Assembly (NCBI GenBank): GCA_003762615.1
Contig: RIAZ01000019.1
Span: 1-64,000 of the forward strand
DNA length: 64,000 nt
Direction of reading: 5' to 3'
Origin: Muribaculaceae bacterium Isolate-037 (Harlan)
GTDB taxonomy: Bacteria > Bacteroidota > Bacteroidia > Bacteroidales > Muribaculaceae
The position numbers and the translations under genes were made by a program. The notes under the pieces were generated by a model that saw only the letters and a list, made by a program, of their open reading frames with translations, had not been told where the DNA came from and searched no databases. This document shows, piece by piece, positions 6,474 through 15,050 of the stretch; the first letter of the stretch is position 1; each line of letters opens with the position of its first letter.

Positions 6474-8536
6474 TGGAATTACTTAGAGAGAACAGGCGCA
6501 GGATGGAGGAGAGCACCGCACCATACGACCCCATTTCCGGACACGATGAACCGGGACGCTATTATTTCCCGGTGAAGGGGTTGGAATGTTGGTTGCCTCT
6601 GGAGATGAGGAGTGAAGAATTGGTGATTGAGCTAAGTCGCTTAGGGAGCCTTGATGAATATTTTGCGGAGATGGGAGGCGCGGGTAGCGACGAGATGCGG
6701 GAGAGGGTGATGGAGCAGTGGACCCGTCTGCGTTGCCGTCATGATTTCCCATTCTGGGCGGCTACCTTCGCCTATATAAAGAGGAAGGGTGGTGGCGACG
6801 ATGTCCCCTTCATTCTCAATCGTCCGCAGCGGCGTCTTGTCGGGGTGTTGGAGGGGATGCGTCGCGCACAGCGTCCCATTCGCCTTATCCTGCTGAAGGC
6901 ACGGCAGTGGGGAGGGAGCACGTGCGTGCAGCTATATATGGCATGGCTTCAGCTTGTGCATGAGAAGGGGTTGAACTCATTGATAGTGGCGCATCAGGGG
7001 ACCGCCACCGATGAGATAATGGATATGTTTGACCGTATGCTCTCGCATTATCCTGCCAAATACCTTCATGAACAGGATGAGGATTACTCTGACGATGAGA
7101 AAAAATTGGTGCGGGCAGGTGGGTTCGGTTCAGCATTCCGTGTTGTGGCACGCAACTGCAAGGTGAAGGTCGGCACAGCCGAGCGTCCTAATTCCTGCCG
7201 TGGGGGCGACTACAACCTCGTACACTGTTCGGAGGTGGGCTTGTGGCCTTCGACGAAGCGTAAGACGCCGGAAGACTTGGCGCGAGCCGCCACTGCCGGA
7301 GTGCTATTGCGCCCTATGACAATGATTGTGTATGAATCGACGGCAAACGGCACCGGCAATTTCTTCCATACCGAATGGAATGCGGCGAAGAGTGGTGAGA
7401 GCCAGTTTGCACCGATGTTTGTGGCGTGGTATGAGATAGAGCAGAACTCACTCCCATTCTCATCGCCCGAAGAGGAGGAGAGGTTTGCGGCAGATCTTAT
7501 CGCCGGACGTGAGGCGGAGCAGCCGTTGAGCAGTCGCCGTCAACCGGGGCAGTATCTATGGTGGCTCTGGGAGAAGGGTGCGACGCTTGAGGCGATACAT
7601 TGGTACGTCAGCGAACGCGCAAAGTATTCCGACCACGGACAGATGGCGTCGGAATGTCCGTCGGACGACGTTGAGGCATTCGTGCATTCAGGTGCGCGGG
7701 TGTTCGACAAGTATAAGGTGGAGGCTTTGCGTGCGGGATGCTGTGCGCCGGCGATGCGCGGAGAGATAGATGGCGACAAACCGTCGGAGGAGGGTTCGTT
7801 GAAGAACGTGAGATTCAATGCCGATCCGCATGGTGCGTTGGCAATGTGGCGCGACAGGGAGATCACGACGATGGAGCGCGTGACCGACAGGTATCTGGTC
7901 GTGGTAGACATTGGCGGACGTTCGCTGACGGCTGACTGGTCGGTGATCGTGGTGTTTGACCGCGCACCGATGGCACATGGCGAAGGTCCGGAGGTAGTGG
8001 CGCAATGGCGGGGACATACCGACTTTGACCTCCTGGCATGGAATGCCGCCCGGATTGCAAAATATTATGACAATGCACTCCTTGTCATAGAGAGCAACAC
8101 GCTTGAGACGCATGATCCCGACAGGAGTGGGGGTAGTGAGCAATCATCCTTCATCCTTAATCGGTTGCGTGATGCCTACGATAATCTCTATGCACGTAAG
8201 CGGAACGAGGATGAGATACGTCAGGGCGCACCGGTGAGATACGGTTTCCATACGAATGTCAACACCAAACCGATGGTAATATCGATGCTTGTGCAGGCGA
8301 TACGCGAGGGGCAGTATGTGGAGCGCGACGAGGGTTGTCTTGCGGAATATATGGTATATGAGCAGCGGCAGAACGGAAGCTACGGTGCGCTGCCGGGACA
8401 TCATGACGATATGCTGATGACGCGTGCCATAGGACTCCACATCTGTTATCAGGAGATGCCTACGCCGCGCATCGTCATGCGTACCTCCGGGGGCAATCCC
8501 TACTGCCCGCGTCCCGTCTCCGCCGCTGTCTTCTGA
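6461..8536 (+). CDS. Phage terminase large subunit (packaging ATPase/nuclease)
   Basis: The 691-residue product shows an N-terminal ATPase with a deviant Walker A, LKARQWGGST (about residues 145-155), then a LIVAHQ strand and MIVYESTANG (about 288-297) in the Walker B/coupling region. The C-terminal RNase H-like nuclease has acidic residues in VVVDIGG (about 483), ADWSVIVVFD, LLVIESNT and HHDDML (about 647). It would cut and pump DNA into a capsid through the portal. GGAGG at 6451-6455 supports the ATG at 6461; an ATG at 6473 that overlaps the upstream stop is the alternative. The gene appears intact. Confidence 0.92.
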   Translation: MVGVMELLRENRRRMEESTAPYDPISGHDEPGRYYFPVKGLECWLPLEMRSEELVIELSRLGSLDEYFAEMGGAGSDEMRERVMEQWTRLRCRHDFPFWAATFAYIKRKGGGDDVPFILNRPQRRLVGVLEGMRRAQRPIRLILLKARQWGGSTCVQLYMAWLQLVHEKGLNSLIVAHQGTATDEIMDMFDRMLSHYPAKYLHEQDEDYSDDEKKLVRAGGFGSAFRVVARNCKVKVGTAERPNSCRGGDYNLVHCSEVGLWPSTKRKTPEDLARAATAGVLLRPMTMIVYESTANGTGNFFHTEWNAAKSGESQFAPMFVAWYEIEQNSLPFSSPEEEERFAADLIAGREAEQPLSSRRQPGQYLWWLWEKGATLEAIHWYVSERAKYSDHGQMASECPSDDVEAFVHSGARVFDKYKVEALRAGCCAPAMRGEIDGDKPSEEGSLKNVRFNADPHGALAMWRDREITTMERVTDRYLVVVDIGGRSLTADWSVIVVFDRAPMAHGEGPEVVAQWRGHTDFDLLAWNAARIAKYYDNALLVIESNTLETHDPDRSGGSEQSSFILNRLRDAYDNLYARKRNEDEIRQGAPVRYGFHTNVNTKPMVISMLVQAIREGQYVERDEGCLAEYMVYEQRQNGSYGALPGHHDDMLMTRAIGLHICYQEMPTPRIVMRTSGGNPYCPRPVSAAVF

Positions 8537-8544
8537 CCCATAAT

Positions 8545-8690
8545 CAAAACCACGGAGAACGCGGCTGTAATTTAAACCACTGATAGCGCGCTGTAATTTA
8601 AACCACGGAGAGCACAGAGAACACAGAGAATTTATTATATTAAGAATCAATTTTTAATAAAAATCTCCGCGCTCTCCGTGTTCTTCGTGG
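8545..8690. repeat. Convergent intergenic repeat/inverted repeat (CCACGGAGA units)
   Basis: The gap between the convergent terminase and portal genes holds repeated AAACCACGGAGA/CACAGAGAA 9-bp units on the left. On the right, from about 8664, lies the reverse complement (GCTCTCCGTG...CGTGGTTTA). RNA from either strand could fold into a long imperfect hairpin, so it may serve as a two-way terminator. Motifs of this CACAGAGAA type occur in many bacterial genomes; no gene is seen. Confidence 0.7.
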
Positions 8691-8691
8691 T

Positions 8692-9990
8692 TTATATTGT
8701 GAGTTTGGTGGTGATTTCGGAGATGAATGAGGCGAACGTGTCGAGCAGGTCACTGAGGGATATGAGCGCGTTCTGCGTCTGCTGGTTGTAGAGGGTGCCG
8801 CTTATGGAGTTGTTTGCGAGATTCCCTTGCAGAGCACCGTTGACCCCCGACACGTCTTCAAGCATCTTCAACTGGATATCGAGGAGTTCGCTGATTCCAA
8901 TATTCGTAGCGTTGCCGCTCACTTGTTTGGGATCCGGATAACCGGGGCGTGGGCGATATACGATGACACCGTTGAAGCGGCTCCACTGGTCAACCACGTT
9001 CTGCATGTTCTCCGGGTCGACAGCACCCTCCGGCATAAGCAGCACACCCTTCGCCGAAGCCCGCATTATCCAGTCGTACATCGTGATAAGACGGTTTGTG
9101 TAACGTTGCTGGTCGATGATATCAGCCACGAAGCTATGTATCTCCCCATCGAGGAAGGGATAGCATTTGAATACGAAGGGGTGTCCGCCATCGGGTAGCG
9201 GACTGTCGCCCGACGATAGGATTCTCCCTTCCGAATCAATGAAATAGTATCGCCACACGTCGGCTATATGCCAGCTTGACGGGAGAGAGCGTATCTCGCG
9301 CGGGAGTTTAACCCCATCATCTGCTACTATTACAGAACCTTTACGGGAATCATGATACACGTGACGTCCCACGCGTTCATGCCGCCATATCTCCACCACT
9401 CGGATCGGTTCGCCGGAGTTGCAACGTGTGGCGATGCGTTCATAATCCTCCTGCGTCTGCACAAAGGCATCGCAATAATCGGGGAAGGAGAGATCGTGAA
9501 GCTGACCGACGAGATTAGCGTCACGTCCGCAGATGTCGCGTGCGCCCTTATCGAAAAAGAAGTCCTGTGGCGACACACTGTCGCATGCCACAGGCTTCCC
9601 ATCCGAATGCCACACCTTATGCACCGCCATGCCGGATATCAGAAACTCCTCCATGGTGCGCGACAGAAGTTCATACATTCGGTTATGAGCGGCTATCTGC
9701 TGCAATGATTCGCTCCATCCCTCTATCTTCTCCGCAAGTTGACGTCGGAACACTCCCACCACATTACGCACGATACGGCGTATGAGATTATTCTTCAGGG
9801 GTAGACTACCCTCCGACACGATATAATCATACTCCGTCATCCGACGACCATTCACGGAGATGACGTCACACCATTGCCTGCCGAAAGTATAATTCTTATT
9901 ACGAGTGCGTTCGCGGCGGAACTCCGACAGCGACTGCCAATTCTGCATCGCCTCCTCAAGAAGCGGTATGCCATAAAAAGAAAGTGCCAT
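8692..9990 (-). CDS. Phage portal protein
   Basis: The 432-residue product opens with helices rich in aromatic and basic residues (RRERTRNKNYTFGRQW), followed by PLKNNLIRRIVRNVVGVF. It has a central beta-rich domain and a C-terminal part with DIIDQQRYTNRLITMYDWIM and EDVSGVNGALQGN...SGTLYNQQTQNA, the arrangement seen near the stem and clip of many portal proteins. Portals form the ring at the capsid vertex through which the terminase pumps DNA. The gene is transcribed opposite to the terminase, which is unusual for a head module. Its start codon lies inside an inverted repeat at 9981-10020. Confidence 0.82.
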   Translation of the reverse strand: MALSFYGIPLLEEAMQNWQSLSEFRRERTRNKNYTFGRQWCDVISVNGRRMTEYDYIVSEGSLPLKNNLIRRIVRNVVGVFRRQLAEKIEGWSESLQQIAAHNRMYELLSRTMEEFLISGMAVHKVWHSDGKPVACDSVSPQDFFFDKGARDICGRDANLVGQLHDLSFPDYCDAFVQTQEDYERIATRCNSGEPIRVVEIWRHERVGRHVYHDSRKGSVIVADDGVKLPREIRSLPSSWHIADVWRYYFIDSEGRILSSGDSPLPDGGHPFVFKCYPFLDGEIHSFVADIIDQQRYTNRLITMYDWIMRASAKGVLLMPEGAVDPENMQNVVDQWSRFNGVIVYRPRPGYPDPKQVSGNATNIGISELLDIQLKMLEDVSGVNGALQGNLANNSISGTLYNQQTQNALISLSDLLDTFASFISEITTKLTI

Positions 9991-10020
9991 AGTTTTTTTC
10001 CTGCAAAACTACGGCACTTT
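9981..10020 (-). promoter_or_regulatory. Inverted repeat spanning the portal start codon and its -7 box
   Basis: Two 16-bp arms (9981-9996 and 10005-10020) match with one mismatch around an 8-bp loop. The downstream arm includes the portal ATG (9988-9990). The upstream arm includes TAGTTTTG (10011 to 10004), a good TAnnTTTG box. An mRNA starting upstream of the repeat would hide the start codon in a stem, while one starting from this box would carry only one arm. This is direct sequence observation; the regulatory meaning is inference. Confidence 0.6.
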
Positions 10021-10067
10021 CTATTGATTGCTGCTTTATTCTGAAACTGAGTAGGAGGCTTAGGAAT

Positions 10068-10196
10068 CCTAAGACTTCTTGGACTTCTTGGACTTCTTGG
10101 ACAGCTTGGACTTCTTGGACAGCTTGGACAGCTTGGACAGCTTGGACTTCTTGGACAGCTTGGGCTGCTTGGACTTCTTGGACTTCTTGGACTTCT
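10068..10196. repeat. 9-bp tandem repeat (TTGGACTTC/TTGGACAGC type)
   Basis: About thirteen 9-bp units alternate between TTGGACTTC and TTGGACAGC, and a TTAGGAATCCTAA palindrome stands just left of the tract. It fills the gap between the portal gene and the GH31 gene. The unit is the one found at 841-951, so the pair brackets most of the capsid island. Confidence 0.9.
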
Positions 10197-10203
10197 AATC
10201 TGC

Positions 10204-12621
10204 TCAATCTTTAATTGTGATTGCTTGCTTGCTATAGTCCCAGGGGAGCCGCACGTAGAGGCTGCGTGATGCCTCGTCGTAGGCCCAGCCATATTGCCTG
10301 ATTGCCATCACCGACATCTCCTCGTCGAGATTGGTGCCGTCGGAAAGGGTAACGCCCTTCGGTTTCTCCACACCGATTATGCGGAAGGTCATCATGCGTA
10401 TTTCCGGCATATCGGCGTAGCTGCCTCCGTTTGTGCTCATATTGATTGTGAGCTTCCCGTCTGACGGGTCAGCGGAGAGATACGTGAGCTGATACTTGCC
10501 GTCGGAGAGCGACGTGGGGGAGAGACGGTTGTCGTCAAACATCGTATATTCCGATTTATCCTTTGATGGATAGTAGCTTATAGTGATAAACTGCGGGTCA
10601 TACTGCATGACATTTTCTATCTCGGCATCATATAGAGGTATGAACGATCCGGCACGCACGAACATCGGCAATTCCTCAAGAGGAGCCTTAACCGTTGCTT
10701 CGCTGCCACCCTTATAGCGATTCTCCGGATGGTTATAGTCGATCCATTCTCCGGCAGGGAAGAGCACCTTACGTTCACGTGCGCCCTGCTCCATGACGGG
10801 AGCCACAAGCACCTCGTTGCCCCACATGTATTCATCTGTCAGCGACGCATACTTCTCACCGGGGTTCTCTCCGTTGAAGTTGAGCGGACGGGCAAGCGGA
10901 CGACCGAAGGCAGAGTTCTCGTAGGCAAGCGTGTAGTTGTAGGGGAGCCACTGATAGCGCATCTTGACGAATCTCTTCAGAATCTCCTCGCTTCCCGGAT
11001 AATGGTAAGGCTCAGGCTGCTGCTGGGCATGAGTGCGCATCACGGGAGTGAACGCGCCCATCTGCACCCAACGCACGTAAAGCTCCTCGTCGCGTGGATG
11101 CTCAGGATCTACGGCAAAGCCGCCGAGGTCAGAACTCATGTAGCCGAGTCCGGAGAGTCCGGAGTTGAGCATAAGGTTTACCTGTGGCTGAAGACCACCC
11201 CATGAGCGCGACACGTCGGTGGTCCATGGGAACACGCTGTAACGCTGAAGACCTGCTGTGCCGCCGCGCATCATGATGAGCGGACGCATCTCCGGGAAAT
11301 CCTTTCGCAAGCCCTCATATATCAGGCGCGACCATTCATTACAGTAGGTGTTGTGGTATTGCGGTGCGGTCTCACCGTTGGCGTGCATGATGCTTCGCGG
11401 ATGCACCTCAGGTTCGCCCAAGTCGCCCCACCATCCGGCGATACCCTCGGCAGTGAGTCCCTTCAGACGGTTCCAGAGCCATTCCCGCGTATCGGGATTG
11501 CTCACGTCAAACATTCCGGCGTCTCCCACCCATGTGGTGACGTCGTGTGTGCCGCCGGCAGAGTCGCGTGTCAGCATTTTCTTCTCTGCAAGGAGATTAT
11601 AATTGTCGATTGCACCCTTTTTATTGATATACGGCTGATGGATAAGCACAAGGTTTACCCCCTGACGTTTCAGCGAATCGATCATGCTCTTATGGTCAGG
11701 CCATTGCTTCTTATCCCATTCAAGCCGCCCCATGTCGGTCTCCACACCATACCAGTAGAGGTCGAGCACCATGCCGTCTACAGGATAACCGCGGGTCTTT
11801 AGCGAGTCGATTGCTCCGAGAGCCTCACGCTGGTTGTGGTAGCCATATTTGGAGGTGATATATCCAAGGCTCCAGAAGGGTGGGAGGTCCTGACGTCCGG
11901 TCAGAAGCGTATAGCCCTCAGTGGTGCCCTCAAGAGAATGATTACCGTTGATGAAATAATAGGAGAGTGGAGCGGGTGTGTCGGAGGTATAAGAGATTGT
12001 GTCGCCGAGCACAAGAAGAGCCTCGTTGTAGTCATCGAACAGCACGCCATACCCCTTGTCGGAAGCGAAATATGGTGCCGTGATACCCATCTGCGAGATT
12101 CGCGGGTCGCCGGCTGTATAGCCATAATTCTGGCGGTTATACATCACGAGGGAATCCCCGTTTAAGCGGAGGGAATGTCCGCGTTCTCCGGCACCGTAAA
12201 GCTCACCCGGAGCTGTGCCATCGAAAGTTACTCTCTTCACATCTCCGGAATTGTCTACCCCCTCCGTCTCGGAGAGGAGCAGTTTGCCTTCTTTGTCAAG
12301 AAACGATACGCGCCCCGTCTGGCGGTCAACCTTTATCGTTGTGGTGACGCCGGCGAGAGTATAGTCCTCCTTGTCGGAAGATGCCTTTATCTTGGTGTCT
12401 GACGGAGAGAGTATAGCCGACTGCGACGGGCGATACGTCAGTTCGGCATCCGCAGGACGCGTGGTGATGCGGAAAATATCGTCAGAGAGAGGCGTGACCG
12501 ACACGATGCCCTTGTCGGTGGTCAGTTCGAAAGTGCCGTCTTTTTCGTTGATCCCTTCATGGGAAGCGCAGGCTCCGAAAATCCCGAGCGCAGCTATCGG
12601 CAGAAAAAATTTGAAATTCAT
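10204..12621 (-). CDS. GH31 alpha-glucosidase/alpha-xylosidase family lipoprotein
   Basis: The 805-residue product starts with a lipoprotein signal (MNFKFFLPIAALGIFGACAS), so it should sit on a membrane facing the periplasm or cell surface. The GH31 barrel shows the nucleophile region GWWGDLGEPE (Asp at about 400) and the acid/base region SSDLGGF (Asp at about 498). The C-terminal beta domains (EVLVAPVMEQGARERKVLFP and beyond) are typical of the family. It should release alpha-linked glucose or xylose from oligosaccharides; the exact linkage cannot be told. The ATG at 12621 is preferred to a TTG two codons upstream. It stands alone between repeat tracts, not beside a SusCD pair. Confidence 0.9.
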   Translation of the reverse strand: MNFKFFLPIAALGIFGACASHEGINEKDGTFELTTDKGIVSVTPLSDDIFRITTRPADAELTYRPSQSAILSPSDTKIKASSDKEDYTLAGVTTTIKVDRQTGRVSFLDKEGKLLLSETEGVDNSGDVKRVTFDGTAPGELYGAGERGHSLRLNGDSLVMYNRQNYGYTAGDPRISQMGITAPYFASDKGYGVLFDDYNEALLVLGDTISYTSDTPAPLSYYFINGNHSLEGTTEGYTLLTGRQDLPPFWSLGYITSKYGYHNQREALGAIDSLKTRGYPVDGMVLDLYWYGVETDMGRLEWDKKQWPDHKSMIDSLKRQGVNLVLIHQPYINKKGAIDNYNLLAEKKMLTRDSAGGTHDVTTWVGDAGMFDVSNPDTREWLWNRLKGLTAEGIAGWWGDLGEPEVHPRSIMHANGETAPQYHNTYCNEWSRLIYEGLRKDFPEMRPLIMMRGGTAGLQRYSVFPWTTDVSRSWGGLQPQVNLMLNSGLSGLGYMSSDLGGFAVDPEHPRDEELYVRWVQMGAFTPVMRTHAQQQPEPYHYPGSEEILKRFVKMRYQWLPYNYTLAYENSAFGRPLARPLNFNGENPGEKYASLTDEYMWGNEVLVAPVMEQGARERKVLFPAGEWIDYNHPENRYKGGSEATVKAPLEELPMFVRAGSFIPLYDAEIENVMQYDPQFITISYYPSKDKSEYTMFDDNRLSPTSLSDGKYQLTYLSADPSDGKLTINMSTNGGSYADMPEIRMMTFRIIGVEKPKGVTLSDGTNLDEEMSVMAIRQYGWAYDEASRSLYVRLPWDYSKQAITIKD

Positions 12622-12656
12622 GGTCAATTCTATTTAGTTAAAGCAAATTAAGAGGA

Positions 12657-12766
12657 TGACATTGCCGTCATTTCAGTCAATTCTGTCATTATCGTCATTA
12701 TTGTCATTACCGTCAATAATGACAAATTGACAATAATGACGATAATGACAAATTGACAATAATGAA
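12657..12766. repeat. 9-bp tandem repeat (AATGACAAT type) with inverted halves
   Basis: Units of GTCATTATC/GTCATTATT run into AATGACAAA/TTGACAATAATGAC units, so the left and right halves are reverse complements and could form a long hairpin. The tract fills the gap between the GH31 gene and the upstream carboxynorspermidine dehydrogenase gene (both on the minus strand) and may act as a terminator. Confidence 0.85.
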
Positions 12767-12771
12767 ATTTC

Positions 12772-13968
12772 TTAGAGCTCAAGATCCCCGTCCACGATTA
12801 CGTGCCAGGGAAGTCCGCTGTGGGCAAGTTTCTCCAGGAACGGATCCGGATCAAACTCCTCTACGTTATGCACACCCGGTTTCACCCATTTCCCCGTAAG
12901 GAACATGTAGGCTCCGACCATTGCCGGCACACCGGTAGTGTAGCTCACCGCTTGTGCACCTGTCTCCTTATAGGCTGCCTCATGCGAGCAGTTGTTGTAG
13001 ATGTAATATGTGGATTCCTTACCCTCCTTGTCGAGTCCGGAGATACGGCAACCGATGGAGGTCTCGCCGGTGTAGTTCTCTCCGAGCGAACCGGGATCGG
13101 GAAGAACCGCCTTCAGGAACTGGATAGGCACGATCTCCTTACCCTCATACATCACGGGGTCGATACGTGCCATGCCTATATCCTGAATCACGCGGAGATG
13201 AGTGAGATATTCCTGTCCGAAAGTCATCCAGAAACGTGCGCGACGGATTGTCGGGAAATTGATCACGAGGCTCTCAAGCTCCTCATGATAGAGAAGATAC
13301 GACTCGCGTTCGCCGATGTTGGGATAGTTGAGCGGGCGGTGCACCTCCAGATTTTCTGTCTCCACCCATTTGCCATCTTCCCAATATTTACCCTTCTGGG
13401 TGATCTCGCGGATATTGATTTCCGGATTGAAGTTTGTTGCGAACGCTTTTCCGTGGTTTCCGGCGTTGCAGTCAACAATGTCGAGATAGCGCATCTCTGA
13501 GAAATGATGCTTTGCGGCATACGCCACGAACACTGCCGACACACCCGGGTCGAACCCGCATCCGAGAATTGCGGTCAGACCTGCCTTCTCGAAACGCTCG
13601 CGGTAAGCCCACTGCCAGCTATATTCGAAATGAGCCTCATCCTCCGGCTCATAGTTGGCGGTGTCGAGATAGTTGACGCCACACTGAAGGCATGCCTCCA
13701 TGATGGTCAGATCCTGATAGGGGAGAGCTACATTGATACAGATATCGGGCTTGTGACGGTTGAAAAGCTCACAGAGCTGCTCAACAGAGTTGGCATCCAC
13801 TTGATCGGTGGTGATGTTGGGCGCACCGATACGTGCTGCAAGACGGTCGCATTTCTCTTTCGTGCGCGACGCTATGACGATTTCCGTGAAAACGTCAGGA
13901 TTCTGGGCACATTTCGCTGCCACTACTGTGCCGACGCCTCCGGCGCCGATGATAACAACTTTTCCCAT
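12772..13968 (-). CDS. Carboxynorspermidine dehydrogenase (saccharopine dehydrogenase family)
   Basis: The 398-residue product opens with a Rossmann NAD(P)-binding site, VVIIGAGGVGTVVAAKCAQN, followed by IASRTKEKCDRLA. Later motifs (LGCGFDPGVSAVFVAYAAKHHF, DIVDCNAGNHGKAF) match the carboxynorspermidine dehydrogenase branch rather than lysine-pathway saccharopine dehydrogenase. The reaction condenses aspartate semialdehyde with a diamine reductively to make carboxyspermidine or carboxynorspermidine, a polyamine precursor that a decarboxylase (not in this window) then converts. The length is normal. It is preceded by an AT-rich leader and looks monocistronic. Confidence 0.88.
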   Translation of the reverse strand: MGKVVIIGAGGVGTVVAAKCAQNPDVFTEIVIASRTKEKCDRLAARIGAPNITTDQVDANSVEQLCELFNRHKPDICINVALPYQDLTIMEACLQCGVNYLDTANYEPEDEAHFEYSWQWAYRERFEKAGLTAILGCGFDPGVSAVFVAYAAKHHFSEMRYLDIVDCNAGNHGKAFATNFNPEINIREITQKGKYWEDGKWVETENLEVHRPLNYPNIGERESYLLYHEELESLVINFPTIRRARFWMTFGQEYLTHLRVIQDIGMARIDPVMYEGKEIVPIQFLKAVLPDPGSLGENYTGETSIGCRISGLDKEGKESTYYIYNNCSHEAAYKETGAQAVSYTTGVPAMVGAYMFLTGKWVKPGVHNVEEFDPDPFLEKLAHSGLPWHVIVDGDLEL

Positions 13969-14109
13969 GATAGATATTATATATAAATATGATATGTTGC
14001 AATCTTGCCACCACGCATTGCAGCCGGAATCGCTTCAATACGCATATAGATTGCAAAGATAATGATTTTTGTCAATCTTTTTAAGAATCGATATGACAAA
14101 ATATGTGAA

Positions 14110-14160
14110 AAAAGGTATAACCGTCGTCCCCACGACTGTGAAAACGACGGTTATACCTTT
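14110..14160 (-). terminator. Rho-independent terminator of the HdeD-like gene
   Basis: AAAGGTATAACCGTCG (from 14111) pairs with CGACGGTTATACCTTT (to 14160). Read on the minus strand, the stem is followed by a run of T residues. It lies 21 bp past the stop of the 14181-14750 gene. Confidence 0.8.
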
Positions 14161-14180
14161 CCCCTTTGCCTGGCAGACGG

Positions 14181-14750
14181 TCAGATGAGCCCGTCTGTTG
14201 CCTTGTTAAGTTGCTTGATACGGTAGGAGATGGAGATACGGAACACTCCGAACGTTATCAGCGAAACGCCTAAGTAAAGCCATCCGGCTATCGCCATTGA
14301 TACCGGCGACGAGATGAACATTATCGCGAAATAGATGGTGGCGACGAGCATGATGACGGAGAACACCGTCCACCAGAAGGAGTTGCCACTAAGCACAAAC
14401 GTCTCGCATATCGCGTTTATTGCCACGCAGATAAGCCAGATGCCGAGCACGATGACAAACGTCAGCGCAAGCTCCTCCTCCGGAAGGGTGAGCATCCAGA
14501 TACCCGCCACGAGGTCAAGAAGACCGAGAGCAAGCGACCATCCCCAGTTGGGTGCGATGCGATGGTTGAAGGCGGCAAACGCAAGGTTGAAGATACCGGC
14601 GATGCAGATGAGCGCGGCAAAGATATAGGCCATGACAGGCACCGACGTGACAGGTGAGCAGAGACACCAGATGCCGAGTCCTAAGGCGATGACGCCCGTC
14701 AGCATCGGTATCCACCAATAACGTGTGATTCCAAATTTAAGTGTTTCCAT
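14181..14750 (-). CDS. HdeD/DUF308 family membrane protein
   Basis: The 189-residue protein has about six hydrophobic segments paired in the HdeD manner: WWIPMLTGVIALGLGIWCL, VMAYIFAALICIAGIFNLAF, LALGLLDLVAGIWML, FVIVLGIWLICVAINAI, WTVFSVIMLVATIYFAIMF and IAGWLYLGVSLITFGVF. HdeD proteins are inner-membrane proteins linked to acid stress in enterobacteria; the role in Bacteroidales is unknown. It is monocistronic with its own terminator and lies back to back with tsaE. The 300-bp gap upstream is AT-rich and holds promoters but no gene. Confidence 0.85.
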   Translation of the reverse strand: METLKFGITRYWWIPMLTGVIALGLGIWCLCSPVTSVPVMAYIFAALICIAGIFNLAFAAFNHRIAPNWGWSLALGLLDLVAGIWMLTLPEEELALTFVIVLGIWLICVAINAICETFVLSGNSFWWTVFSVIMLVATIYFAIMFISSPVSMAIAGWLYLGVSLITFGVFRISISYRIKQLNKATDGLI

Positions 14751-14999
14751 AGTTTCTTACTTTTGTGATTTTTATATTCAGTATTTAGTAATCTTCAAAA
14801 AATAACTTGTTAAAGTTATAAATGTAAATTTTTTCTTGTGGCAGCATCTTTCCGGTGCTTTCGGAGTAAGGAAGATGCGCCAAACTTTCACAACTTATTT
14901 TTTTACGATTACTTAATGATTTGTTATGAAATATTAACGCTTTAGCACTCCGAAAGTTGCTAAAGAATACTTCTTAATAATTATTTCAAGTTTTTTTTG

Positions 15000-15007
15000 T
15001 AATTTTG
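15000..15007 (+). promoter_or_regulatory. -7 box ahead of tsaE
   Basis: TAATTTTG matches the Bacteroidetes TAnnTTTG box and lies 43 bp ahead of the tsaE ATG at 15051. A clear -33 TTTG at the usual distance is not evident, so the call is moderate. Confidence 0.5.
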
Positions 15008-15050
15008 CAATGTGTCTTCCGTGTGGATGACGCTTCGCAAAATTTATATT

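Noticed and set aside
9956..10207. Open frame with EVQEVQ-type repeats on the minus strand
   Set aside because: It is 9-bp repeat DNA read in frame and overlaps the portal start; no support as a gene.
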